DNA from: JAHFDS01 sp964593795
Lineage (GTDB): Bacteria; Myxococcota_A; Polyangia; JAHFDS01
Length of the DNA stretch: 64,000 bases
NCBI GenBank assembly: GCA_964593795.1
Contig: CAZQJC010000017.1
Coordinates: forward strand, 1-64,000
Direction of reading: 5' to 3'
Made by a program: the position numbers and the translations under genes. Positions 55,680 to 64,000 of the stretch are shown piece after piece. A model generated the notes under the pieces. That model was not told where the DNA came from and did no database searches. It saw only the letters and a list, made by a program, of their open reading frames with translations. Positions within the stretch are counted from its first letter, which is position 1, and each line of letters begins with the position of its first letter.

Positions 55680-57560
55680 CTACGCGGCGACAGACGGCGC
55701 CTGCGCCGCCTCGCGCGCGCCTTGACCGTCCGCGGCGGCCGGCAGCTTCTCGGGCAGGAAGATCACGAACTCCGTCCCGCCGGTCTCGGGCGGGATGCAC
55801 TCGAGCTTGCCGCCGTGGCGCGCGATGATGCCGTGGCTCACCGCGAGCCCGAGCCCCGTGCCCTGCCCCACGGGCTTGGTCGTGAAGAATGGCTCGAAGA
55901 TGCGCTCGCGCACGTCGGCCGGCATCCCTGGCCCGTCGTCTCGCAGCCGCACCTCGACGCCGCCCGGCATCGAGCGCAGCGCCACCCAGATGTGCCCCTT
56001 GCCGGTCAGCACCTCGGTCGCGTTCTTGATGATGTTCAGGAACACCTGGTTGAGCAGGCGCGGGTAGCACTCGATCGTGGGCACGCCCTCCTCGTACTGG
56101 CGCACGAACGTCACGCGCTGCTTGACCGTGCCCTCGACCAGGCGGACCGTGCTCTCGAGACACTCGCGGATGTCCGCGCGCCGCCGCTCGACGTCGTCCG
56201 ACTGCGAGAACGTCTTGAGGTCACGCACGATCGCCTTGGCGCGTCGCGAGCCCTCCTCGATCGCGTCGAGCACCCCGGGCAGATCCGCCTCGATCTGGTC
56301 GAGGTCGTGCGCGGCGCGGATGGCCGCGGCGTGCTCGGCGAAGCCGTTCGCCTCGCACAGCTCGGCGAGCTCTCCGATGAGGCTCTGGTACGTCTGGAGC
56401 ATGTCGCGGAGGATCGGCACGTGGCCGTGCACGAAGGCCACCGCGTTGTTGATCTCGTGCGACACGCCCGCGGCGAGCGTGCCGACCGCCACCATCTTGC
56501 CGGCGACGACGAGCTGCTGCTGCGCGGCGCGGAGCTCCTCGATGTGCCGGTTGACGCGCTCGAGCATGACGTTGAACGCGCGCCCGAGGATCGCGATCTC
56601 GTCCTCGCCCTCCGGCGTCGCGCGGATCGCGAGATCGCCCTTCTGCACGGCGAACGCGAGCGAGGTGAGCTTCTGCACCGGCTGCACGAGCCGGCGCCGC
56701 GCGTAGATCGCGACGAGAAAAAAGGCCGCGACGGCGACCACCGCGATGACGGCCAGCGTGACCTTCATGGTGCTGCGCAGCCCGGCGAGGCCCGTCTGCA
56801 CCTCGCGCAGGTTGTGGTCGATGCCCGCGGTCGCGGTCTTGACCTCGGACTCGACCTTCTCGAAGAGGCCATCGTGCGGCATGAAGCCCGCGATCGCGAT
56901 GTTGTTCGACGCGCGGAGCGGCGTGATGAGCCAGCTCCCGGCGGGCAGCGATCCCGTCGGCGGCTGCTCCGACGTGAAGATGCGGCGCCAGCCCGCGAGG
57001 CCCGTCGCCGCGATCGGCGCGATGCGCTCGGCGCGCAGCGTCTCGACGTACTTGGTCTCCTGCAGCGCCTTGTGCAGCCCCGGGTGCCGCTCCGCGATCT
57101 GCCCGCCCGTCTCGCGATCGAGCAACACCTTGCCCTTGCTCGGGTCGACCACGAGGATGAACCCCGACTTGCCGAGCAGCTCGTTGCGCACGATGGTGTA
57201 GAGATCGACGTCGAAGGCCATCTCCTCGGGCCGGTCGAGCACCTCGGGGTGCATGCGCATCGCGTACTCGAGGCTGCGCGCGACGCCCGAGAGCTGGCGC
57301 TTGGCGTCCGTCAGCCCGAGGCCGTGCAGCGCGCCGTACGCGGTCTGCAGGCTGTTCCGCACCGTGTCCGCGTTGCGCGAGGTGTGGCGCTCGATCTCGG
57401 CGACGCTCTTGACCGACCGCTCGAAGGCCGCGTACGTGAGCACCGCCGGCACCGCGAACAGCGCCAGCACGAAGAGCGCCATGCGCCGCACGACGCTCTG
57501 GCGCGCGACCGCCATGCCCGAGGCTGCGGCCCTCGATTGCTTACGTCCGTACCGGCGCAT
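55680..57560 (-). CDS. Membrane sensor histidine kinase with HAMP domain
   Basis: The product has 626 residues. TM1 is at about 27-45, then a sensor region of about 220 residues (Cache-like by position and length). TM2 is at about 268-288 and a HAMP linker (about 288-345) follows. The H-box GTLAAGVSHEINNAVAFV carries H368. The ATPase domain has N-box NIIKNATEVL, RDDGPGMP, FEPFFTTKPVGQGTGLGL and EFVIFLP. Its start lies inside the STAS-receiver gene (20-base overlap), so the two genes are coupled. The H-x-x-N-N kinase subtype often works with stand-alone receivers. Confidence 0.93.
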   Translation of the reverse strand: MRRYGRKQSRAAASGMAVARQSVVRRMALFVLALFAVPAVLTYAAFERSVKSVAEIERHTSRNADTVRNSLQTAYGALHGLGLTDAKRQLSGVARSLEYAMRMHPEVLDRPEEMAFDVDLYTIVRNELLGKSGFILVVDPSKGKVLLDRETGGQIAERHPGLHKALQETKYVETLRAERIAPIAATGLAGWRRIFTSEQPPTGSLPAGSWLITPLRASNNIAIAGFMPHDGLFEKVESEVKTATAGIDHNLREVQTGLAGLRSTMKVTLAVIAVVAVAAFFLVAIYARRRLVQPVQKLTSLAFAVQKGDLAIRATPEGEDEIAILGRAFNVMLERVNRHIEELRAAQQQLVVAGKMVAVGTLAAGVSHEINNAVAFVHGHVPILRDMLQTYQSLIGELAELCEANGFAEHAAAIRAAHDLDQIEADLPGVLDAIEEGSRRAKAIVRDLKTFSQSDDVERRRADIRECLESTVRLVEGTVKQRVTFVRQYEEGVPTIECYPRLLNQVFLNIIKNATEVLTGKGHIWVALRSMPGGVEVRLRDDGPGMPADVRERIFEPFFTTKPVGQGTGLGLAVSHGIIARHGGKLECIPPETGGTEFVIFLPEKLPAAADGQGAREAAQAPSVAA

Positions 57561-58434
57561 CTCCCCGCGCTCTGCCCAGCCCCCGCCTGTCGATCTCCTC
57601 GCGCACCCTCGCCTCGACCTCCGCCGGAGAGGCGGGCTTGTGCATGACGGCGTGGATCACGCCCGACTTCTCGAGCTGGTCGAGGTCGTCGGGCGGATAC
57701 GCCGTGAGCAGGATCCGGAGCGAGCCGGGGAGCCATCGCATCGCGACCCCGAGCAGCTCGCCGCCATGCTGGCCGGGCATCCGGTAGTCCGACACGATGA
57801 CGTCGTACTCGCGCTGCTTGATCGCATCGACGGCCTGCTGGTAGCTCTCGACGACGTCGATCTCGAAGCGCGCGCGCAGGCCCAGGCGGAACATGCTGCG
57901 GGAGAAGCCCTCGTCGTCCACGAGCAGGACGCGGAGCTTGCCCCCGTCGCTCTGCGCGGCGGACAGGAGGAACGACCGGTAGACGCTCGCGTCGCCGTCG
58001 AACCTCATGGTGCGGAGGCGGCACGCCTGGCAGTCGAGCTCGTCCGGCAGGTGCCGGCCGCGCGCGAGGTAGAGGTGCTCCGCGTCGCAGCGCGAGCAGA
58101 CGTACGGCGCGTAGTAGCTCTCCACCGCGGCGCCGCCGAGGAAGTCCGTGACGAGGTTCGCCTGCTGCACCATGGCCGGTGTCATCCGGCGGATCGCCAC
58201 GCGCTTGGTGTACTTGCCGATCTCCTGGATGAACTGCGTCCAGCTCCGGCAGCCGAACGAGTTGAGCCGCCGCACCTCGCCGCAGTCGAGCGTGATCTGC
58301 TTGCCCGGCCCTCCGTCGCGCAGCAGCATGCGCACGACCTCGTCGAGCCGCGCGTGCTCGCTGATCTCCCCGACGAGCGCGATCTCGCACTCGTTGCCGC
58401 CCTTGCGGATGTGGAAGGCGAAGGACGCAGCCAC
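57541..58434 (-). CDS. STAS-like, zinc-ribbon and receiver-domain fusion protein
   Basis: The product has 297 residues. The N-terminal domain (about 1-100) looks like a STAS fold (LVGEISEHARLDEVVRML, ITLDCGEVRRLNSFGCRSW). Next are C113-x2-C116 and C135-x2-C138, a four-Cys zinc-binding segment. The receiver domain (about 167-285) has DDE, D216 in VIVSDYRMPG, and K266 in HKPASP. STAS modules usually sit in anti-sigma-antagonist or ion-channel systems; joining one to a zinc site and a receiver is uncommon. It is coupled with the kinase at 55680. The start is GTG. The output is unknown. Confidence 0.75.
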   Translation of the reverse strand: MAASFAFHIRKGGNECEIALVGEISEHARLDEVVRMLLRDGGPGKQITLDCGEVRRLNSFGCRSWTQFIQEIGKYTKRVAIRRMTPAMVQQANLVTDFLGGAAVESYYAPYVCSRCDAEHLYLARGRHLPDELDCQACRLRTMRFDGDASVYRSFLLSAAQSDGGKLRVLLVDDEGFSRSMFRLGLRARFEIDVVESYQQAVDAIKQREYDVIVSDYRMPGQHGGELLGVAMRWLPGSLRILLTAYPPDDLDQLEKSGVIHAVMHKPASPAEVEARVREEIDRRGLGRARGDAPVRT

Positions 58435-58503
58435 GGCCCTGCTTACTTTACCACGCGGCCGGCCGGTGGGATCCGTGGAAGCGGCGGCCGGGGAGCCCCG
58501 GGG

Positions 58504-58815
58504 TCAGAGCGCGGCCAGGGCGCCCTGCAGCTCGCCGAGGGCGTGACCGTCGCCCGCCGCCCGCGCGCGCTCGATGCCCGCGCCGAGCACGCTCCTCGCC
58601 TCGTCGCGCCGCCCGAGCTTGCCGAGCGTCGCGGCGTAGTGCAGGTACGTCGCGACGTAGCCGGGGATGCGCTCGACGAGCGCGGCGAACACGGTGACGG
58701 CATCCTCGGCGCGCCCGCCGTTCATGAGCTCGATGGCGAGCGCGTAGCGCGGGAACGGATCATCCGGCTTCTGGTCGATGAACTTCCGCAGCATGGACTC
58801 GCGGTCGATGGGCAT
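58504..58815 (-). CDS. Small TPR-repeat protein
   Basis: The product has 103 residues from the ATG at 58815; a TTG 21 bases upstream is an alternative. Two to three TPR-like helical hairpins are visible (DPFPRYALAIELMNGGRAEDAV, YVATYLHYAATLGKLGRRDEAR). It is cytosolic, a likely protein-contact module. It is divergent from the DUF429 gene, 41 bases away. Confidence 0.72.
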   Translation of the reverse strand: MPIDRESMLRKFIDQKPDDPFPRYALAIELMNGGRAEDAVTVFAALVERIPGYVATYLHYAATLGKLGRRDEARSVLGAGIERARAAGDGHALGELQGALAAL

Positions 58816-58856
58816 GGCGGGATTCTGTCCTGCCAACGCCCGCGCAACAACCCGCT

Positions 58857-59681
58857 ATGATCTCGCCGATGGGGCGCGCGTTCGATCGCTTCGTGGGCAT
58901 CGACCTCGGCGGCGGCAAGGGCCGCACGACGGCCGTGGCGAGCCTGCGCCTCGAGGAGGGCGGCGTCTCGGTCGAGCACGTGGGCCTGCGCGACCCCGGC
59001 GGCGAGCGCTGGTTCGACGCGCGCCTCGTCGCGTACCTCGAGGCCGCCGAGCCGGGGACCGCGCTCGGGATCGATGCGCCGCTGACCCTGCCCGCGTGCG
59101 TGCGCTGCAAGCTCGAGCGCTGCCCGGGCGTCGCGGCGTGCGTCGATCCCGCGGTGGTCTGGTTCCGCGACGTCGGCGAGCCGGGCCTGCTCAGCCGCCG
59201 GGGCCCCACGCGCGGCGGCAAGCCGGCCTTCACGCCCTACACGCAGCGCCCCGCGGAGGTCTGGCTCGAGCTCGAACGCGACCTCATCCCGCGCGAGACG
59301 CTCGGACAGGGCATGGGCCCGCTCACCGCGCGCGCCAGGCACCTCACGCTCGCGCTACGGCCGCGCTTCGCGCTCCACGAGAACCTCATCGAGGTGTACC
59401 CGAAGGCCACCATCCAGGCCCTGTTCCCAGGCCCGGAGGGCGAGCACTACCGCCACGACCACGAGGTCCGGCAGCGGATCCTGCACGCGCTCGCGGACCT
59501 GCGCTTCCCCCCGCGATCCGGGATGATGCGCAACACCTCGGCGGACGTGGACCACTGCTTCGACGCCCTCATCGCCGCGTACACGACGTACCTGTGGGCT
59601 CGCGACGAGTGGACGCTACCGGCGGAGCACGCTGCGCTGCTCGCGGCCGACGGCTTCATCTGGGCGCCGCCGATCCGCTGA
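58857..59681 (+). CDS. DUF429-family predicted nuclease-like protein
   Basis: The product has 274 residues. The N-terminal FVGIDLGGGKGRTTAVA and GIDAPLTLP blocks and the late Asp in TSADVDHCFDALIAAYT fit DUF429. That family has an RNase H-like fold and a proposed nuclease role. Four Cys (RCKLERCPGVAAC) near 83-95 may bind metal. ATG at 58869 is an alternative start. Function unproven. Confidence 0.7.
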   Translation: MISPMGRAFDRFVGIDLGGGKGRTTAVASLRLEEGGVSVEHVGLRDPGGERWFDARLVAYLEAAEPGTALGIDAPLTLPACVRCKLERCPGVAACVDPAVVWFRDVGEPGLLSRRGPTRGGKPAFTPYTQRPAEVWLELERDLIPRETLGQGMGPLTARARHLTLALRPRFALHENLIEVYPKATIQALFPGPEGEHYRHDHEVRQRILHALADLRFPPRSGMMRNTSADVDHCFDALIAAYTTYLWARDEWTLPAEHAALLAADGFIWAPPIR

Positions 59682-59685
59682 CGCG

Positions 59686-60387
<702 letters not shown>

Positions 60388-60485
60388 GGAGCCTCCCACT
60401 TGAGGCTACGGGAAAGCCGAGGAATCGCCAAGGGGTTTCCACGGATCCGTGCCGTCGGACACGGGCCGGTCCAGGGCCTGTAGAT

Positions 60486-62204
60486 CTAGAACACCACGCC
60501 CGGCCGGAGCTCGCGCACGCGTAGCTGGAGCCTCGGCGTCCCCCGGAAGTGATCGATCTCGGGGACGAAGGCCAGGTCGACCGCGGCGTTCGGGCCCGGA
60601 TCGTGGGCGGCCAGCCGGAAGGCGATCGCCTCCCGCGCCGCGCCGAGCTTGTCCGTGGCGCTCTGCAGCAGCATTCGCAGGTGGTCCTTGCCCACCACGC
60701 GGCTCGACACCGTCCGCGCGCGCGTCACGAGGACCGGCTCGGCGTTTCCCGCGCCGAAGGGACGCAGCCGGCCGAGCTCCGCCGCCAGCCCCTCGTCCAC
60801 GCGACCGAGCTCGATCTCCGCGTCCGCGAGGAGCGTGCTCTCGCCGCTCGCGCCGCCCTCGCGCGCCGCCCTGCACAGCCCCTCGCCGAGCGCGGCCACG
60901 TGCTCGGCCCGCACGGTGAGGCCCGCCGCCTGCGCGTGCCCGCCGAAGCGCACGAGGTGCTCCGCGCAGCGCCGCATGCCCTCGACCAGGTGAAAGCCCC
61001 CGAAGGAGCGCGCCGAGCCGCGCCCCTCCGCACCCTCGAGGCCGATCACCACCGCGGGCCGGCCGTAGCGATCGACGAGCTTGGCCGCGACGATGCCGAG
61101 CACGCCCGGGTGCCAGCCCTGCCCGGCCACCACCAGCACGGGCGCGTCCGCCTGGGCCCCCGCGGCCTCGAGCGCGGCCTCGAGCACGCCCGCCTCGACC
61201 TCCTGGCGCGCGCGGTTCGCGTCGTCGAGCTCGGCGGCGAGGCGCGTCGCGGTGGTCTCGTCCGCCGCGAGCAGGAGCTCGAGCGAGGGTCGCGCGTCCC
61301 CGAGGCGTCCCGGCGCGTTCAGCCGCGGCGCCATGCGGAACGCGATGTCGGTCTCGCTCCGGGCGAGCGTCGGATCGAGCCCGCAGATCGCGGCGAGCGC
61401 GCGCAGCCCGGGCCGCGCGGCGCGAGAGAGCTGGCGGAGCCCGTGCTGGACGAGGATGCGGTTCTCGTCGCGAAGCGGCGCCTGGTCGGCGACGGTCCCG
61501 ACGGCGACCAGATCCAGCAGCCGGCGCGGATCGGCCGCATCGCTCGCGGGATCGATCGCCCGGCCGAGCGAGCGCAGCCGCGTGCGCAGCGCGGCCGCGA
61601 GGTAGAACCCGACGCCGACCGACGCGAGCCCCTTGAACGGGAACGCGCACCCCGGCTGGTGCGGGTTGATCATCGCGTACGCGGGGCTCGGTCCGTCGGG
61701 CACCTGGTGGTGATCGACCACGAGCACGTCGATGCCCGCGGCGTTCGCGAGCTGGATCGACGGCGCATCGGAGGTGCCGCAGTCGCAGGTCACGATGAGC
61801 GTGCACCCGAGATCGCGGAACCAGGCCGCGTCGGCGGGACCGAAGCCGTAGCCCCGATGACGCGAGGCGACACGCGCCTCGACGCGCGCCGCACCCGCCC
61901 CGCGGAGGAAGCTCGTCAGGAGCGCCGTCGTCGTCGCCCCGTCGACGTCGTAGTCGCCGAACACGCCGATGACCTCGCCCGCGAGGAGGGCCTCCTCGAG
62001 ACGCGCGACCGCGCGGTCGAAGCCCGCCATCCCGACGGGCGGACGGAGATCCGCGAGCCTCGGCTCGAGGAACCGCTCCGCCGAGGCGGCGTCGACGCCT
62101 CGGTTGACCAGGATCTTCGCCGTCTCCTCCCGCAGCGCGTGCGCGCTCGCGAGCAGGCGCACCGCGTCGGGGTCCGGAGCGAGCACGGTCCAGGGGCGAG
62201 CCAT
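60486..62204 (-). CDS. recJ: Single-stranded-DNA-specific exonuclease RecJ
   Basis: A 5'-3' ssDNA exonuclease in recombination and mismatch repair. The length is 572 residues. Catalytic motifs are GDYDVDGATTTALL, VTCDCGTSD, the DHH motif VDHHQVP, ATVADQAPLR-type GTVADQAP, RMAPRLNAPGRLGDA, and FGGHAQAAGL in the DHHA1 domain; the OB-like C-terminal part is present. The start is ATG. It is the most 5' gene of a minus-strand run ending with UPF0158 98 bases later. Confidence 0.95.
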   Translation of the reverse strand: MARPWTVLAPDPDAVRLLASAHALREETAKILVNRGVDAASAERFLEPRLADLRPPVGMAGFDRAVARLEEALLAGEVIGVFGDYDVDGATTTALLTSFLRGAGAARVEARVASRHRGYGFGPADAAWFRDLGCTLIVTCDCGTSDAPSIQLANAAGIDVLVVDHHQVPDGPSPAYAMINPHQPGCAFPFKGLASVGVGFYLAAALRTRLRSLGRAIDPASDAADPRRLLDLVAVGTVADQAPLRDENRILVQHGLRQLSRAARPGLRALAAICGLDPTLARSETDIAFRMAPRLNAPGRLGDARPSLELLLAADETTATRLAAELDDANRARQEVEAGVLEAALEAAGAQADAPVLVVAGQGWHPGVLGIVAAKLVDRYGRPAVVIGLEGAEGRGSARSFGGFHLVEGMRRCAEHLVRFGGHAQAAGLTVRAEHVAALGEGLCRAAREGGASGESTLLADAEIELGRVDEGLAAELGRLRPFGAGNAEPVLVTRARTVSSRVVGKDHLRMLLQSATDKLGAAREAIAFRLAAHDPGPNAAVDLAFVPEIDHFRGTPRLQLRVRELRPGVVF

Positions 62205-62274
62205 GCCGGCACCCTCTCATGCGCGTCTGACATGGACCTCCCGGCGCGTCGGAGCGACGCGGCGTGTTACGCGA

Positions 62275-62457
62275 TCAGGGATCGAAGAAGCCCGGCACGA
62301 AGGTCAGCACCGCGCCGAGCGCGGCGAGCAGCACGCCGAGCGGCGCGCCGAGGGTGCCGACCAGCGCGCGCCGCCGAGGCGACTCGAAGGCCGCGATCGC
62401 GCCCCAGCCGGCGAGCACGACGCCCGACGCGGCCAGCGCCAGCCCCAGGATCCTCAC
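62275..62457 (-). CDS. Small protein with two predicted TM helices
   Basis: The product has 60 residues from the GTG at 62457 with GCGAGG seven bases upstream; a TTG six bases earlier is an alternative. Two hydrophobic stretches (about 1-22 and 37-56) flank FESPRRRA, so both ends would face the same side. It was not recognised as a family. It lies 70 bases upstream of recJ on the same strand. Plausible but unproven. Confidence 0.45.
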   Translation of the reverse strand: MRILGLALAASGVVLAGWGAIAAFESPRRRALVGTLGAPLGVLLAALGAVLTFVPGFFDP

Positions 62458-62530
62458 GATCAACCTCGCCTCGTCACGACATGCCTGTTAGCCCGATCAC
62501 GATCACTGCGCACAGGAAGGACTGTTTTCC

Positions 62531-62558
62531 TTGCCAGCGGCTTTTGGGCTCGTGTAAT
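62531..62558 (+). promoter_or_regulatory. Sigma70-like promoter for the lipoprotein at 62589
   Basis: TTGCCA (62531-62536), a 16-base spacer and TGTAAT (62553-62558, one base from TATAAT) stand about 30 bases before the ATG, in a short AT-rich patch. GGAGAGG follows near the start. Confidence 0.6.
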
Positions 62559-62588
62559 CATTCCGCACCTTACGGAGAGGTCAACATA

Positions 62589-63632
62589 ATGACGAAGATC
62601 ACCAAGGCATTCCTGGGGTTCGGATTCGCGACGTTCCTCGTCGCGGGCTGTGGCGATGGCGGCACCGGCGCGGCTGGCTCGGGCGGCGGCACGGCGGGCA
62701 CTGGCGGCGCAGCGGGTGGCGCGGGTTCGGCGGGCGGCGCGGGCTCGGCGGGCACCGCGGGTATGCCCTCGGGCGGCGCGTTCCCGACGGACGCCACCTC
62801 GGTGGGCAAGTACGTGGCCAACAAGATCACCCTCCCGTCGACCTCCAGCCAGGCGCGTGACCTCGGCTGCGACCTCGACGGCAACGGCACGCCGGACAAC
62901 CAGCTCGGCAACATCCTGTCGGCGCTCCGCGGCATGGTCGACACCCAGATGGGCATCGACAGCTCGGTCAACGGCGGCTCGATCATCGTCCTGTTCGACG
63001 TCGTGTCGAAGTCGGGCGCGATGACGGCGGCGGCCGGTCAGGCCGGCGTCTCGGTGTCGTTCGGCAAGTACTCGGGCGCGATGTGGGACATGGCGATGGC
63101 CTTCTCGGGCATGGGCATGTTCACGATCGACGGCATGAAGTACAACCTGGGCGGCTCGCTCGCGAACTCGGTCGGCAACTTCGGCCCCGGCAACCTGACG
63201 CTCAAGATCGCGCTCGTCGAGGGCGGCGAGCCGTTCTCGGCCGCGCTCATCAACGCGTCGGTCAACAACGTCACGGTCTCCACGGCGGGCCTGATGGGCG
63301 GCAAGATCTGCGGCGCCATCACCGAGTCGGACCTCAACAACAACGTGCTCCCGACGATCGCGACCCTGCTCAAGGATCGCGTCGCGCAGGGTGGCTCGAC
63401 GGCCTCCACGCTCTGCCAGATCTTCGACACGATGGACCCCAAGTGCGCCGCGAACTCGGCGGACTGCGCGAACTTCGGTCCCATGATGATGCCGCCCGCG
63501 GGCTGCATCTCGGACGTCGAGATCAAGGAGAACGCGATCATCAAGAGCGTGCTCAAGCCGGACGTGACCCTGAACGGCACCAAGGCGCTCTCGCTCGGCC
63601 TCGGCTTCACGGCCGTCGGCGCGAAGTACTAG
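62589..63632 (+). CDS. Lipoprotein of unknown function with Gly/Ala tether
   Basis: The product has 347 residues. The signal ends FLVAGCGDG (C21). A tether of about 40 residues (GGAGSAGGAGSAG type) follows. The body has CDLDGNGTPDNQLGNILSALR, a motif resembling the Asp/Gly-rich loops seen in related myxobacterial lipoproteins. Four or more Cys appear in the second half. It was not assigned to a family. It ends in a strong terminator. Confidence 0.72.
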   Translation: MTKITKAFLGFGFATFLVAGCGDGGTGAAGSGGGTAGTGGAAGGAGSAGGAGSAGTAGMPSGGAFPTDATSVGKYVANKITLPSTSSQARDLGCDLDGNGTPDNQLGNILSALRGMVDTQMGIDSSVNGGSIIVLFDVVSKSGAMTAAAGQAGVSVSFGKYSGAMWDMAMAFSGMGMFTIDGMKYNLGGSLANSVGNFGPGNLTLKIALVEGGEPFSAALINASVNNVTVSTAGLMGGKICGAITESDLNNNVLPTIATLLKDRVAQGGSTASTLCQIFDTMDPKCAANSADCANFGPMMMPPAGCISDVEIKENAIIKSVLKPDVTLNGTKALSLGLGFTAVGAKY

Positions 63633-63656
63633 TCGCCTCCTTCATCCGCTGAACCC

Positions 63657-63694
63657 ACGGGGGACTCGCCTTTGGCGGGTCCCCCGTTCTTTTT
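63657..63694 (+). terminator. Rho-independent terminator after the lipoprotein gene
   Basis: A 14-bp stem with one G-U pair (ACGGGGGACTCGCC / GGCGGGTCCCCCGT) and a TTT loop is followed by TCTTTTT. It lies 24 bases after the stop and about 60 bases before the next gene. Confidence 0.9.
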
Positions 63695-63751
63695 GGGCGG
63701 CTTCTTTTTTGGGCCCTGCCTCGCGCTCGCGGCGGTAGGTTTGCCGGGCTC

Positions 63752-64000
63752 ATGAATGCTCATTCGTACGTTGCCATCCTGGCGGGCGGCGGAGGCACAC
63801 GTCTCTGGCCGGCCAGCCGCAGAAAGCACCCGAAGCAGCTCCTCGCGCTCGGCGCCGGAGGACAGACGCTGCTCCGCGCGACCTTCGAGCGCCTCGCGGG
63901 CCTCGCGCCGCCCGAGCGCACGCTCGTCGTGACCACGGCGGAGCAGGCGGACGCGGTGCGTCGCGACCTGCCCGAGCTCCCCGCGGACAACGTCATCGTC
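63752..64000 (+). CDS. manC: Mannose-1-phosphate guanylyltransferase, 5' part
   Basis: 83 codons, cut by the window end. The opening VAILAGGGGTRLWPASRRKHPKQLLAL is the nucleotidyltransferase signature of the GDP-mannose pyrophosphorylase family (GTP plus mannose-1-P to GDP-mannose), for polysaccharide synthesis. TLLRATFERLAGL and RTLVVTTAEQ follow in the usual order. The C-terminal part is missing, so a fused isomerase cannot be excluded. Confidence 0.85.
   Translation, partial: MNAHSYVAILAGGGGTRLWPASRRKHPKQLLALGAGGQTLLRATFERLAGLAPPERTLVVTTAEQADAVRRDLPELPADNVIV

Overview
The window is about 64 kb of very GC-rich (roughly 70%) bacterial chromosome. The gene content points to a myxobacterium (phylum Myxococcota, probably the Sorangium/Polyangium/Nannocystis side). 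The signs are many lipoproteins whose Cys is followed by long Gly/Ala/Ser/Met tethers, a Ser/Thr kinase fused to an AAA ATPase, FHA and multi-part two-component proteins, and frequent GTG starts with ATGA or GTGA stop-start overlaps. Most genes are housekeeping and packed into short translationally coupled operons. No insertion sequence, prophage, integron or CRISPR array was seen.

Layout. 0.3-5.6 kb (minus): sensor kinase, OmpR-type regulator, AlaX-like tRNA-editing protein and FtcD, all overlapping. 5.6-14.2 kb: hisD-grpE; a PspA-like gene (minus); uppS-cdsA followed by a catalytically dead MBL-exonuclease-like protein; a zinc-ribbon/kinase/AAA protein. 14.5-22 kb (minus): metK, then a nuoABCDGHI cluster that lacks nuoE and nuoF. 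22.2-29.1 kb: surface proteins (a FadL-like barrel, a Cys-rich Gly/Met-repeat protein, a PLL-like lectin lipoprotein, a propeller-like lipoprotein). 29.3-37.3 kb: tilS, ftsH, folP and glmM-pdxJ-nnr. 37.4-41.7 kb: an ECF sigma factor, ftsE-ftsX, an EnvC-like degenerate LytM protein and ctpA. 41.9-47.2 kb: a double-FHA protein, D-cysteine desulfhydrase and two c-type cytochrome lipoproteins. 47.3-51.3 kb: the most unusual locus, described below. 51.5-64 kb: a large lipoprotein, a pair of palindromic direct repeats, an NtrC-type regulator, tRNA-Leu(CAA), a kinase with two receiver proteins, TPR, DUF429 and UPF0158 genes, recJ, another lipoprotein and the start of a mannose-1-phosphate guanylyltransferase gene.

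The standout is positions 48105-50672. This gene encodes an 855-residue homologue of the eukaryotic major vault protein (MVP): N-terminal vault repeats, a shoulder domain, a long charged helix and a C-terminal cap-like tail. Fifteen bases downstream is a small protein with the paired H-x-T motifs of 2H phosphoesterases. A metallo-beta-lactamase-fold hydrolase is transcribed divergently upstream. This looks like a bacterial vault-type particle locus with candidate nucleotide- or RNA-processing partners. The MVP homology is read directly from conserved sequence blocks; the partnership is inferred from position.

Many of the longest open frames are antisense shadows created by high GC and were left out. 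Start codons were chosen from Shine-Dalgarno spacing, overlaps and family N-termini, and alternatives are noted.
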